Source: Alteribacter lacisalsi
Lineage (GTDB): Bacteria; Bacillota; Bacilli; Bacillales; Salisediminibacteriaceae
Assembly: GCF_003226345.1 (NCBI RefSeq)
Contig: NZ_PDOF01000002.1
Span: 558,001 to 622,000, forward strand
Direction: 5' to 3'
DNA length: 64,000 nucleotides
Below are positions 34,554 through 43,649 of this stretch, piece after piece. Within the stretch, counting starts at the first letter, position 1. The number at the start of each line of letters is the position of its first letter. The translations under genes were made by a program, and so were the position numbers. The notes beneath the pieces were generated by a model, which searched no databases, was not told the origin of the DNA, and was given only the letters and a program-made list of their open reading frames with translations.

Positions 34554-35229
34554 CGGAATTTCCTCCTTCAGGATCATCTGCTGCCTGCTTTTCTGCCAGA
34601 TATTCGTTCAGGCCGCGGCCACGGAGCTTACACGCAGGGCATTCCCCACAGCCGTCCCCGACGATTCCTTCGTAGCATGTAAGGGTATTGTAGCGGACAA
34701 AATCCAGGCCGCCCAGTTCATCGGCCATTTTCCACGTTTCGGCTTTATTTAAAAACATGAGAGGTGTATGAATGACAAAGTCTTCGTCCATGGATAGATT
34801 AAGCGTCACGTTCATGGATTTTACAAATGCATCACGGCAGTCCGGATAGCCGGAATAATCGGTTTCGCAGACACCTGTGATAATGTGCTTTGCGTCAACT
34901 TGTTTAGCGTATATGCCTGCCATAAGCAGAAAAAGATGATTGCGCCCGTCGACGAACGTTGTCGGATATTTTTCCCCTTCTTCGATCTCAATATCATCTC
35001 GGGTAAGGGCATTTTCAGTGAGCTGGCCGAGCATGCTCAGATCCATCACTTTATGAGGCACATCAAGGCTTTCCGCAATTTCTGCTGCATGATGGAGTTC
35101 ACGATCGTGGCGCTGACCGTAATCGAAAGACAGGGTCTCCACCTGATCAAATTTTTTTTGTGCCCAAAGAAGGCAGGTTGTACTGTCCTGACCACCGCTG
35201 AACACCACAATGGCTTTATTGTTATTCAA
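34537..35229 (-). CDS. queC: 7-cyano-7-deazaguanine synthase
   Basis: This 230-residue ATP-dependent enzyme makes preQ0 from carboxy-deazaguanine and ammonia. The N-terminal PP-loop motif FSGGQDS and the C-terminal zinc site ([19 protein letters not shown]) are intact. It uses a TTG start at 35229 with AGGAG about nine bases upstream. It is the first gene of a two-gene unit with queF and lies behind a possible preQ1 riboswitch whose 3' end contains that AGGAG. Confidence 0.96.
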   Translation of the reverse strand: MNNNKAIVVFSGGQDSTTCLLWAQKKFDQVETLSFDYGQRHDRELHHAAEIAESLDVPHKVMDLSMLGQLTENALTRDDIEIEEGEKYPTTFVDGRNHLFLLMAGIYAKQVDAKHIITGVCETDYSGYPDCRDAFVKSMNVTLNLSMDEDFVIHTPLMFLNKAETWKMADELGGLDFVRYNTLTCYEGIVGDGCGECPACKLRGRGLNEYLAEKQAADDPEGGNSDELQS

Positions 35230-35240
35230 GGTTGTTCACT

Positions 35241-35284
35241 CCTAGTTTTCATTTCTAGAGCGGAGGATGGTTACGAACTCCGCT
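35241..35284 (-). promoter_or_regulatory. Candidate preQ1-I riboswitch
   Basis: On the minus strand a P1 stem AGCGGAG/CTCCGCT encloses TTCGTAACCATC, followed by an A-rich stretch (GAAATGAAAA) and CTAGGAG. This order, and the overlap of the last element with the queC ribosome binding site, match the small preQ1-I pseudoknot. The L1 loop reads TTCGTAAC where TTCTAGC is usual, so the fit is imperfect. Confidence 0.6.
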
Positions 35285-35446
35285 ACCTACCTACTCTAAC
35301 AAAAATCGCTGTAAAATGTTAGTGGAACAAATCTGGCAACGGTTCTTAACGACCGATAAGTTATCTGAATTTGGAGGGAATTATTTTGCCTGTGGAGAAC
35401 TATATATGAGTTAGTATGGCGTGAAATGAACAAGGGGGAAATCCTG

Positions 35447-36394
35447 ATGAAAAGTCAGATCCAGAATAGGTTTGTGGATTGGCGGAGACAAGCATTCGAG
35501 ACATTCTGGTCGGGCGACCTCGAAAAGAGCTGGGAGATTCACAGTAAAATTGAATCGCTTTTTCCGGAAAAAAGACACATAACGGATATGTGGAAAATTT
35601 GTCTTTTCGGTCGAAGCGGCCAAAATGATGAAGCTTTCCGTATGGCATTTGCTTCTCTCCATGATGGAATCTGGTGGCATCCTGACAGACTGCGGGAAGA
35701 GCCTGAGCTTGACCCGCTGAAAAAAGATGCAAGGTTTGATCTGTTCGTAGATGCATGCCGAAACAGGTATAGGCAGGAAGCGGATCGCCATCCACCCCTT
35801 CTGTGCAGTATGGGCAATCCGCTTAGCGTAAAGCGCATGTTTGCCATTCACTGGCGCGGTGATAATGCGGACAGTTTCTCTGAGTACTGGGAGGAGACGG
35901 CTTTTTTAAGTGACTGGCATGTGGGTTTTCCCCAGTCGTCCCAAGTATTCGGCAGCGATCGTTTCTGCTGGGATGATGAAAAGAAGGCAGAGGCCGATCT
36001 GGTGGAATCCAAGCGCCACTTTGACCAGATCAGTGCTGCAGACCCGGACCAGACTATTCTGTGCGGAGCTTCCCAGGGCGGGAAATTGGCGATCGACTAC
36101 ACTCTTCGGATGAAACCGTTTAGTGAAAGCCGTTTCTTTGCCATTGTGCCATCAATCCTGGATCTTGCACCCTACGAAGCTAAGCTCCGGGAAGGCGTCT
36201 GCCCACAGACACGCGGTTACATCCTGACAGGGGATCGTGATCCGTTTGTTCAGAAGGCATCGGCTCTCCATGAACTCCTTCGGGACTATGATATTCCGTG
36301 CAAGCTTACGATCGTAAAAGGACTGGGGCATGACTTTCCGAAAGGTTTTGAAATGTATCTGAAGGATGTGGCTGATTTTCTACATCAGGCGTAA
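35447..36394 (+). CDS. Alpha/beta hydrolase with helical N-terminal region
   Basis: This 315-residue protein has a first half (about 1-110) that is helical and TPR-like (WSGDLEKSWEIHSKIESLF, SGQNDEAFRMAFASL). The second half is an alpha/beta hydrolase. The nucleophile elbow reads GASQGGK, the acid is likely in TGDRDPF and the histidine in GLGHDFP. The substrate is unknown; an esterase or peptidase is plausible. ATG 35447 follows AAGGGGGAA; ATG 35426 lies upstream of that site. Confidence 0.78.
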   Translation: MKSQIQNRFVDWRRQAFETFWSGDLEKSWEIHSKIESLFPEKRHITDMWKICLFGRSGQNDEAFRMAFASLHDGIWWHPDRLREEPELDPLKKDARFDLFVDACRNRYRQEADRHPPLLCSMGNPLSVKRMFAIHWRGDNADSFSEYWEETAFLSDWHVGFPQSSQVFGSDRFCWDDEKKAEADLVESKRHFDQISAADPDQTILCGASQGGKLAIDYTLRMKPFSESRFFAIVPSILDLAPYEAKLREGVCPQTRGYILTGDRDPFVQKASALHELLRDYDIPCKLTIVKGLGHDFPKGFEMYLKDVADFLHQA

Positions 36395-36446
36395 GCCCCT
36401 GTGTTAAACTGGTAGAAACAGGCGTAATGGAGCGGTGGTGAGCAGA

Positions 36447-36659
36447 ATGGGAGACGGGAGAATATATAAATCCACAACAGATGTAAAGGTAAGTGGTGTT
36501 CTTGCGGGCCTTGCGGACAGCTTGAGGATTGATCCGACAATAGTACGGATTCTGTTTGTCGTGATTGCCATTTCCACAGCGGTGGTTCCATGTGTAATCG
36601 CCTACCTGGTTATGGACTGGGTAATGCCCAAGGATACGGACAGAGAGCACGAAATTTAA
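36447..36659 (+). CDS. PspC domain membrane protein
   Basis: This 70-residue protein begins with RIYKSTTDVKVSGVLAGLADSLRIDPTIVRILF, the PspC signature, followed by one hydrophobic helix pair and VMPKD. PspC-type proteins sense or respond to envelope stress. ATG 36447 follows GGTGAG; an upstream GTG at 36435 is in frame. It ends just before a repeat element and a bidirectional terminator. Confidence 0.9.
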   Translation: MGDGRIYKSTTDVKVSGVLAGLADSLRIDPTIVRILFVVIAISTAVVPCVIAYLVMDWVMPKDTDREHEI

Positions 36660-36668
36660 TATTTAATT

Positions 36669-36779
36669 AGTATATCCTTCGGTCAGTTTTGCGAAGCTCC
36701 GCTGAACGCCCTCCGCGGCGGGGTCTCGCTGCTGGCCTCAGTTGCGCTTATTAGAGGTTTACTGACTGAGAGGTATACT
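36669..36779 (-). repeat. Intergenic palindromic repeat, copy B (short form, 111 bp)
   Basis: Read on the minus strand, both ends match copy A closely (AGTAAACCTCTAATAAGCGC and GTTCAGCGGAGCTTCG). The middle is missing: after CCAGCAGCGAGAC the sequence jumps to CCCGCCGCGGA. The ends AGTATA/TATACT form a terminal inverted repeat. It is an internally deleted relative of copy A. Confidence 0.85.
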
Positions 36780-36809
36780 AGGTATACTTATTTAATATAT
36801 TCTTTGCAG

Positions 36810-36847
36810 AAAACAGGCTGCTCCGATTAAGGGGCAGCCTGTTTTTT
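36810..36847. terminator. Bidirectional terminator between pspC and hutG
   Basis: AAAACAGGCTGC pairs with GCAGCCTGTTTT, with inner TCC/GGG pairs, and is flanked by A and T runs. It ends the hutUIG unit on the minus strand and the pspC transcript on the plus strand. Confidence 0.9.
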
Positions 36848-36852
36848 ATATC

Positions 36853-37833
36853 CTATTTTCTCATCGCAACTCCTGTAAGAAACGACAGCATGACATGCGT
36901 ACCGGCTTTAACAGTCATGCCGGCTACGTCTTTTTCCGGGTCGAGGCAGACGATGTCCATCGCCTTTACTTTTTCGTGCTGTCCGCATACGAGAGCCGCT
37001 TCGAACAGTTCATCCGTCCGCATGCCCCCTGGTGTGGTGGCAGGAACGCCCGGAGCATAGGCCATATCAAGAACGTCCATGTCACATGTGAAGTAAATAT
37101 GATCCACTTCCTGCGCGAGCTCCCAAAGTGCGTGTTCAACCATTTTCCCAACGCCCATTTTCCGAGCTTTATTAAGGGTAATGTACTTCACCTGATGAGC
37201 ATCGGCGAACTCCTTTAGAGCTCTGCTGTTAAAAAAGCCGTGTAGTCCAATGTTGTAGACGTGTTTTCCCTCCACGAGCTCCTGTTCAATCAGTTGGCGG
37301 ACCGGGGTGCCATTGGCCGGACCAAGCTCGGCAGGGTTACGCAGATCAAAATGAGTATCCAGCTGAAGCAGTCCGATTTTTACATTAGGATCGGCTTCTT
37401 TAAGCCCGAGGATCGTTTTCGCAGTCACCGAATGATCTCCACCGATTCCCATCATCACGGATTGCGGGTGCTGTTTTCGAATATCGGAGCAGGCTGTTGC
37501 GATGTGGCTGTGGCACTGCCCGATGTCAGTTACATGCTGGATTGTATCCCCGAGGTCATAAACACTAAGACTGCTTAGATCCACATCCTCATCGATGTTA
37601 TACGTACTGAACCCTTTCCATGCGCGCCGGCACGCTTCGGGAAATGCAGAAGCAGCCGACGGACTGATCGAAGAGCTGGAGAGGGGGAGGCCATAAATGA
37701 CTGCATCCGCATCCCCTGGCGCACCCTGACCGCCTTGAAGTGGCCGGATCCATTCGTGTACTTTTTCCGGGTTGTTTTTCGTCTGTCCCCATAAAAACGG
37801 AGGCCCCTGCATGCTCGCATATGGATAGGTCAC
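36853..37833 (-). CDS. hutG: Formimidoylglutamase
   Basis: This last enzyme of the hut pathway hydrolyses N-formimino-L-glutamate to glutamate and formamide. It is 326 residues long and of the arginase/ureohydrolase fold. Metal-binding motifs are GGDHS, LDTHFDLR and DMDVLD. The GTG start overlaps the hutI stop (GTGA), and a terminator follows the stop. Confidence 0.94.
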   Translation of the reverse strand: MTYPYASMQGPPFLWGQTKNNPEKVHEWIRPLQGGQGAPGDADAVIYGLPLSSSSISPSAASAFPEACRRAWKGFSTYNIDEDVDLSSLSVYDLGDTIQHVTDIGQCHSHIATACSDIRKQHPQSVMMGIGGDHSVTAKTILGLKEADPNVKIGLLQLDTHFDLRNPAELGPANGTPVRQLIEQELVEGKHVYNIGLHGFFNSRALKEFADAHQVKYITLNKARKMGVGKMVEHALWELAQEVDHIYFTCDMDVLDMAYAPGVPATTPGGMRTDELFEAALVCGQHEKVKAMDIVCLDPEKDVAGMTVKAGTHVMLSFLTGVAMRK

Positions 37834-39101
37834 ACGATCACCCCGTTATCAAACGCAATCCGTCCTCTTTTAATGACCGTTGCCGTATGGTTGATACCGT
37901 AAAGGTACGTAAACTGAAGATGATTTGGAATATTCCAGATGACAAGGTCAGCCTGTTTGCCGGCTTCAATACTGCCGATCGTCTCACCGCGGCGAATGGC
38001 GTGGGCCGCGTTTATTGTAGATGCCGTGATGGCTTCAGCCGGCGTCATCCCCATGGTAAGGCTTGCGAGATTCATCATGAACGGCATCGATGTGCTCGGA
38101 GAGGAGCCCGGGTTTCGATCGGTGGAAAGAGCGACAGGCACGCCGGCATCGATCGCTTTACGTCCGTCTGCCGCTTCGGTCATAAGGAAGAAGGCCGTGC
38201 CGGGAAGAAGAACGGCAACGACACCTTTTTCGGCCATCATCTTCAGCCCCTGATCAGAAACTTTCAGGAGGTGATCGGCGGAGACAGCTCCGACTTCTGC
38301 TGCTATTTCTGCTCCACCGTAGGGTTCAATTTCGTCGGCATGAATTTTTGGCAGAAGACCGTGTTCCCGTCCCGCTTCAAGAATACGGCGGGATTGATCA
38401 GGCGTGTAAACGCCGCGCTCGCAGAACACGTCGTTAAATTCTGCCAGCCCTGATTCCGCTGCTGCCGGGATCATGTCGTTTACAACGATATCCACGAATG
38501 CTTCCGGGTCATCCTTGTATTCCTCAGCAATGACGTGGGCACCCATAAACGTTCCCACTACGTCCACGATGTGGTCTTCACCAAGCTTTTTCGCCACTTC
38601 CATCTGCCGTTTTTCCACCTCCCAGTCCATCCCGTAGCCGCTTTTTGCTTCAACAGTTGTAACCCCGTGCTTTAAAAAGGAGTCCAGGCGCGGTCTGCTC
38701 TCGTTATACAGCTGCTCAAACGAAGCTTTTCTGGTTGCTCTGGTGGTGGCGTGGATGCCGCCGCCCTGTTCCATAATGTCCATATATTTTGCACCCTGAA
38801 GCCGCATGTTGTATTCATTTTCCCGGCTTCCTGCAAACACGAGGTGCGTGTGGGGATCCACAAGACCAGGTGCAACGACCTTTCCTTTTGCGTCGATGAC
38901 CTGTGCCTGGCGGAGTTTATCTGCGTACTTTTTTTCGAGATCGGGAGTGGTTCCAGTTTCCACAATCCTGTCATTTTCGATCCACACCGCGCCGTCTTCA
39001 ATGATGGACAGCTCGTTCATCTGCTCACGGACGGCAGGAGAACTGCTTGAGCCTGCAACTGTTAAAAGTTCATTGGCATTTTTAATGAATAAATAAGACA
39101 T
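37830..39101 (-). CDS. hutI: Imidazolonepropionase
   Basis: This 423-residue amidohydrolase opens imidazolone-propionate to N-formimino-L-glutamate. Metal-binding motifs are DPHTHLVFAG near residue 80, HADEI in the middle and a later LSTDRNPGSS block. It begins one base after the hutU stop and overlaps hutG, so hutU-hutI-hutG form one tight operon on the minus strand. Confidence 0.96.
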   Translation of the reverse strand: MSYLFIKNANELLTVAGSSSSPAVREQMNELSIIEDGAVWIENDRIVETGTTPDLEKKYADKLRQAQVIDAKGKVVAPGLVDPHTHLVFAGSRENEYNMRLQGAKYMDIMEQGGGIHATTRATRKASFEQLYNESRPRLDSFLKHGVTTVEAKSGYGMDWEVEKRQMEVAKKLGEDHIVDVVGTFMGAHVIAEEYKDDPEAFVDIVVNDMIPAAAESGLAEFNDVFCERGVYTPDQSRRILEAGREHGLLPKIHADEIEPYGGAEIAAEVGAVSADHLLKVSDQGLKMMAEKGVVAVLLPGTAFFLMTEAADGRKAIDAGVPVALSTDRNPGSSPSTSMPFMMNLASLTMGMTPAEAITASTINAAHAIRRGETIGSIEAGKQADLVIWNIPNHLQFTYLYGINHTATVIKRGRIAFDNGVIV

Positions 39102-40772
39102 TTAAGCATCTTCCTCTCTGTCGAGCATTGGAATGTTCACGTTGTGCTTTCGGGCTGTTTCCTTTGCTTTTTCATAACCGGCATCCACGTGCCGTGCGAT
39201 TCCCATTCCGGGGTCTGAAGTGAGCACCCGCTCAAGACGTTGCTCCGCTTCTTTTGTTCCGTCTGCCACTATGACCATGCCGGCGTGAAGGGAGTAGCCC
39301 ATGCCGACGCCGCCGCCGTGGTGGACGGAAACCCAGCTCGCACCGCCGACGCTGTTGATCATGGCATTCAGGATCGGCCAGTCAGCCACCGCATCACTGC
39401 CGTCTTTCATGGATTCTGTTTCCCGGTTCGGCGAGGCGACAGAGCCGGAATCGAGATGGTCACGTCCGATGACGACCGGCGCTTTCAGCTCACCTGATGC
39501 CACCAGATCGTTGATGATCTTGCCGAAACGGGCCCGTTCGCCGTATCCGAGCCAGCAGATCCGAGAAGGGAGGCCCTGAAACTGAATCTTTTGCTGCGCC
39601 ATACGGATCCAGTTGCACAGATGCTCGTTATCCGGGAACGCTTCCAGAATGGCCTGGTCTGTCCGGTAAATATCTTCCGGGTCACCGGAAAGAGCGACCC
39701 AGCGAAACGGTCCTTTCCCCTCGCAGAACTGGGGACGGATATACGCGGGCACAAAACCTGGGAAATCAAAAGCGTTTTCAACCCCTTCGTCAAGAGCGAC
39801 CTGACGGATGTTGTTGCCGTAATCAAACGTAACCGCACCTTGTTGCTGCATATCAAGCATCGCCTGAACGTGGAGGGCCATGCTTCTTTTCGCTTTTTTT
39901 ACGTAATCAGCAGGAACCGTTTTGCGAAGCGCGTCTCCTTCTTCAAGACTCATCTCCGCAGGCAGGTAGCCGTTAAGCGGGTCGTGGGCGGATGTCTGGT
40001 CCGTGAGCACATCAGGGACAAACCCTCCTGCCAGCATTTGTGGAAGAAGTTCCGCCGCATTCCCAAGAAGACCGATGCTGAGCGGTTTCCCCATGGCTTT
40101 CGCCTGGCGGGCAAGATCGAGCGCTTCATCCAGACTGTCTGTCATCCGATCTAAGTAACGGGTATCAAGCCGCTTTTGAATCCGGCTTCGATCCACGTCA
40201 ATGGCGATACACACACCGTCATTCATGGTCACAGCGAGAGGCTGCGCACCGCCCATACCGCCAAGCCCGGCCGTAAGGGTAATCGTTCCTTTCAGAGACC
40301 CGTTAAAGTGCTGTTTGGCAAGTTCCCCGAACGTTTCGTATGTGCCCTGAACAATACCCTGACTGCCGATGTAGATCCAGCTGCCGGCCGTCATTTGGCC
40401 GTACATCATCAGACCCTTTCTCTCAAGCTCGTGAAAGTGCTCCCAGTTCGCCCACGCCGGAACAAGATTTGAGTTTGCTATCAGTACACGTGGCGCATCT
40501 GTGTGACTCTTAAATACAGCCACCGGCTTACCGGATTGAATAAGAAGCGTTTCGTCGTTTTCCAGCTCTTTAAGGGAACGGATAATGGCCTCAAAAGACT
40601 CCCAGTTCCTGGCCGCTTTTCCAATGCCGCCGTAAACGACGAGATCTTCAGGGCGTTCGGCCACTTCAGGATCAAGGTTATTGCAGAGCATCCTGAGCGC
40701 TGCTTCCTGAACCCAGCCCTTCGTTTCAAGTTCCGTCCCATGCTTACTCTTAATCGTTCGTGCCTGTTTCAT
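39102..40772 (-). CDS. hutU: Urocanate hydratase
   Basis: This 556-residue NAD+-dependent enzyme is the second step of histidine degradation, converting urocanate to imidazolone-propionate. Diagnostic blocks include [36 protein letters not shown] (the dinucleotide loop) and [36 protein letters not shown] precedes the ATG. It is the first gene of the unit. In B. subtilis hutH comes directly before it; here hutH lies 9 kb away on the other strand. Confidence 0.97.
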   Translation of the reverse strand: MKQARTIKSKHGTELETKGWVQEAALRMLCNNLDPEVAERPEDLVVYGGIGKAARNWESFEAIIRSLKELENDETLLIQSGKPVAVFKSHTDAPRVLIANSNLVPAWANWEHFHELERKGLMMYGQMTAGSWIYIGSQGIVQGTYETFGELAKQHFNGSLKGTITLTAGLGGMGGAQPLAVTMNDGVCIAIDVDRSRIQKRLDTRYLDRMTDSLDEALDLARQAKAMGKPLSIGLLGNAAELLPQMLAGGFVPDVLTDQTSAHDPLNGYLPAEMSLEEGDALRKTVPADYVKKAKRSMALHVQAMLDMQQQGAVTFDYGNNIRQVALDEGVENAFDFPGFVPAYIRPQFCEGKGPFRWVALSGDPEDIYRTDQAILEAFPDNEHLCNWIRMAQQKIQFQGLPSRICWLGYGERARFGKIINDLVASGELKAPVVIGRDHLDSGSVASPNRETESMKDGSDAVADWPILNAMINSVGGASWVSVHHGGGVGMGYSLHAGMVIVADGTKEAEQRLERVLTSDPGMGIARHVDAGYEKAKETARKHNVNIPMLDREEDA

Positions 40773-40840
40773 CGGATCACCTTCCTGATTTTCATTGTTT
40801 CGTAAAAGTATAAGCGCAAAAGAGTAAAGGAAACAGACGA

Positions 40841-40873
40841 TTAATATTGGATTTTAAGCACTAATATTTGATT
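40841..40873. promoter_or_regulatory. Direct repeat upstream of hutU
   Basis: TTAATATTGGATT (40841-40853) and CTAATATTTGATT (40861-40873) are direct copies starting exactly 20 bases apart, about two helical turns. They lie upstream of a probable hutU promoter (TATACT on the minus strand). They could be operator sites, but no binding protein is known to me. Confidence 0.4.
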
Positions 40874-40980
40874 GATTCCTCATTTCCAGGATGCGAAGTG
40901 GAATTATATGCTTTCTCATATACAAAAAAGGGCTATGAGAGGATTTGGCGAATGATTAAAGAAGAAAAGGAGGGAAGCAA

Positions 40981-41391
40981 TTGAACTATTCAACGGAAGT
41001 ACATAACCTGACATCCGCCGATCTGGCTGACGGTTTTTTTGACGGATGGGGGAGAGAGCACCCTTCGAAGGAAAAGCATCTGGAGATTCTCAGGAACAGC
41101 TACCGGGCCGTAGTCGCTGTAGACGAGGAAACAGGACAAGTGATTGGCTTTATCAACGCCATATCCGACGGTGTCCTCTCTGCCTATATCCCTCTTCTTG
41201 AAGTGGTGCCGGAATGGAAAGCAAAAGGCATTGGCACGGAACTTGTCCAACGTATGCTTAAGGAACTTGACGGTTTATATATGGTAGATCTTTTGTGCGA
41301 CGAGGCACTGCAGCCTTTTTACGAGAGAGTTAACATGAGAAGAATGCAGGGCATGGCGGTGAGGAATTACAGCCGGGCATCAGGAAAATAA
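40981..41391 (+). CDS. GNAT family N-acetyltransferase
   Basis: This 136-residue protein has the GNAT core: an acceptor strand (VAVDEETGQVIGFINA), then VVPEWKAKGIGTELVQRML, where the acetyl-CoA loop KAKGIGT is visible. The C-terminal FYERVNMRRMQGMAVR is also typical. The TTG start follows a strong AAGGAGGG. The substrate is not predictable. It diverges from hutU with 208 bases between them. Confidence 0.85.
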   Translation: MNYSTEVHNLTSADLADGFFDGWGREHPSKEKHLEILRNSYRAVVAVDEETGQVIGFINAISDGVLSAYIPLLEVVPEWKAKGIGTELVQRMLKELDGLYMVDLLCDEALQPFYERVNMRRMQGMAVRNYSRASGK

Positions 41392-41494
41392 GGAGGATCC
41401 GGCTCAGACTCTTTCTTATCCGGAATGAAGGAGGACATTGTTCAGTCAGGTGGACATCATACATAGAATATAGGAAAGAGAGGGGGGATACGTA

Positions 41495-42457
41495 TTGGGA
41501 AAAGTGCTGCTTTTTACCGATCCGGGGATTGATGATGCGATGGCCGTTATGTTTGCGCTTCTTCGCCCTGACATTGAGCTTGTTGGTATTGTGACAGGAT
41601 ACGGAAATGTGGATCTGGAACAGGCGACTGAAAATGTAACCTATCTGCTGAAACTGGCCGGCCGGGAAGATGTCCCAGTTTTTGCCGGAGCTCATTTTCC
41701 GCTCTCCGGCGAACTGGTGACCTTTTATCCGGAATTCCATGGTAAAGGGGGACTCGGTCCTATTGAGATTCCGGAAACGACCCAGGATCAGCTTTTAAAT
41801 TTCACCGATCTGTTTGATCTCATCGAGACCCACCAGAATGAACTGACGATTATTGATGTGGGGCGGCTCACCTCCCTTGCCATGGCGTATAATCTCGGTG
41901 GGGACGAGGTCATGAACAAAGTCAACGGCATTTTTTTGATGGGCGGAGCTTTTCTGGCACCGGGAAACGTGACTCCCCTGGCGGAGGCCAATTTCTACGG
42001 TGATCCAATTGCGGCGAATCTCGTTATGGAACGGGCAGAGAATCTGGTCATTGTACCGCTTAATGTGACCGAACATGCACTGGTAAACGACAGCATGATT
42101 GCGGAAGTCACGAAGGAGGGATTCAATGCTTTTACATCGCTGCTCGAACCCATTTATCAGTTTTATGCGGACGCTTATCAGCAGATCGTCCCTGAAATGG
42201 AAGGGGCGCCGTTCCACGATGTTCTCGCCCTCCTGGCATATACGAATCCAGATGCCTTTACTTTTATAAAAAAACCGGTGAGTGTCTCCACTGCCCCGGA
42301 GACAAGAGGACAGAGTATTTCCGATTTCCGTCCGGTGGAATCTGCAGAGTTTGAGCAGGAAGTTGGAAAAGACCACTGGATTGCTATGGACTTTAATTAT
42401 AAGAAGTTTGCGAAGGAGTTTATAGAAACGATGAAAACCGTGGTGGAAGAGCCGTAA
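41495..42457 (+). CDS. Nucleoside hydrolase (IunH family)
   Basis: This 320-residue enzyme releases free base and ribose from nucleosides. The calcium-binding aspartate cluster TDPGIDDAMAV (Asp9, Asp13, Asp14) is at the N-terminus, and a central GNVTPLAEANFYGDPIAA block carries further ligand residues. The TTG start has GAGGGGGG upstream. It fits with NupC and adenine deaminase in nucleoside salvage, though base specificity is unknown. A terminator follows. Confidence 0.93.
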   Translation: MGKVLLFTDPGIDDAMAVMFALLRPDIELVGIVTGYGNVDLEQATENVTYLLKLAGREDVPVFAGAHFPLSGELVTFYPEFHGKGGLGPIEIPETTQDQLLNFTDLFDLIETHQNELTIIDVGRLTSLAMAYNLGGDEVMNKVNGIFLMGGAFLAPGNVTPLAEANFYGDPIAANLVMERAENLVIVPLNVTEHALVNDSMIAEVTKEGFNAFTSLLEPIYQFYADAYQQIVPEMEGAPFHDVLALLAYTNPDAFTFIKKPVSVSTAPETRGQSISDFRPVESAEFEQEVGKDHWIAMDFNYKKFAKEFIETMKTVVEEP

Positions 42458-42491
42458 TCCCATTTTTGATGTAATGGGATGATCCTGCCGT

Positions 42492-42519
42492 AAGTCCTGA
42501 TTATGTCAGGGCTTTTTTT
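42492..42519 (+). terminator. Rho-independent terminator
   Basis: AAGTCCTGA pairs with TCAGGGCTT across a five-base loop, followed by a T-run. It ends the nucleoside hydrolase transcript. Confidence 0.88.
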
Positions 42520-42552
42520 GTGTATTCCAAGCCATAACAGACGTACTGGAGC

Positions 42553-42740
42553 CAATTGCAATTGAGAGTGCTGGTATAGGGAAAGAGCATATTTATTCAG
42601 AAATCCTCATTCTATGTTTTATTACAGCGATATAGGGTATTTGTTATCAGAATATTCTAAAATTATATTTTCTGAAGAAACGATTTAACTGAACGGTGAT
42701 TAAAGAGACGTTGAAGTGTTTAAGAGTGTGAATTGCAATT
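42553..42740. promoter_or_regulatory. Two AATTGCAATT palindromes flanking the pxp promoter region
   Basis: AATTGCAATT occurs at 42554-42563 (extended to a 12-bp palindrome with flanking C and G) and again at 42731-42740, 177 bases apart. The second lies just upstream of the pxpB ribosome binding site. The arrangement would suit a repressor that loops DNA. The 301-base gap 42458-42758 holds no gene that I can support. Confidence 0.4.
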
Positions 42741-42758
42741 TCTAGAGAGAGGTGAACG

Positions 42759-43649
42759 ATGGTGAGTAAATTTACGACCCGTTACAGCTATGGCGGAGAT
42801 GAATTCTTATTTGTCGAGCTTAGCGAAGAAATGAGTCTTGACGTCAATTTCAGGGCAATGGCAATCACAAAAAAGCTAAAAGAGAAAAACAACCCGCACA
42901 TAATGGATATCTGCCCCTCAAATGCTTCCTATATGGTTCGTTACAATCCGGATGAACTGCATGCTGATGAACTAATCGACGAGCTGAAACAACTCGAGGA
43001 CTCTGTAAAAAACCTTGATGATATTGTTATAAACTCCCGACTGGTGGATGTCCCGGTCTTATTCGAGGATCCATGGACCCATGAAGCAGTCATGAGATTT
43101 CGTGACCGTCACCAGGATCCGGAGTCTACGGACCTTGAATATGCAGCCAGAATCAATGGCTATGATTCCAAGGAAGATTTTATTAAGGCTGTCACTGACT
43201 CTCCGTTTCTCGTATCCATGATTGGCTTCGTGCCGGGCCTTCCCTTTTGCTTTCAAATCGTTCCAAAAGAAGAGCAGCTTGAAGTGCCTAAATATGTTCG
43301 TCCTCGTACCTATACACCAGAAAGATGCTTTGGTTTCGGTGGTGGTTTTTCTGTCATCTACCCGGTTCAGGGTGCCGGGGGATATCAGATGTTCGGCATA
43401 GCAGCTACGCCGGTTTTTGATAAGGAGCAGCAGCTTCCGGATTTTCAGGACTCCATGGTTTTTCCCCGACAGGGTGACATTTTCAGATATCGTTCTGTCT
43501 CAAGGGACGAATATGATGCCGTCAGGGAAGAAGTTGAAGCTGGAACTTTTGAATATCTCAAACAGGACTTTACATTTCAGCCTGGTGATGTCCTTGAAGA
43601 TTCTCATGCATTCTCTCAAAAGGTGTTAAGGAGGTTATACAATGATTAA
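42759..43649 (+). CDS. pxpB: 5-oxoprolinase subunit B (KipI family)
   Basis: This 296-residue subunit belongs to the ATP-dependent 5-oxoprolinase that opens pyroglutamate to glutamate. The C-terminal cyclophilin-like domain carries MIGFVPGLPFCFQI and RCFGFGGGFSVIYPVQGAGGYQ-like blocks typical of KipI/PxpB. AGAGAGGTGA precedes the ATG. It overlaps pxpC by eight bases. It opens a four-gene set pxpB-pxpC-biotin carrier-pxpA. Confidence 0.93.
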   Translation: MVSKFTTRYSYGGDEFLFVELSEEMSLDVNFRAMAITKKLKEKNNPHIMDICPSNASYMVRYNPDELHADELIDELKQLEDSVKNLDDIVINSRLVDVPVLFEDPWTHEAVMRFRDRHQDPESTDLEYAARINGYDSKEDFIKAVTDSPFLVSMIGFVPGLPFCFQIVPKEEQLEVPKYVRPRTYTPERCFGFGGGFSVIYPVQGAGGYQMFGIAATPVFDKEQQLPDFQDSMVFPRQGDIFRYRSVSRDEYDAVREEVEAGTFEYLKQDFTFQPGDVLEDSHAFSQKVLRRLYND

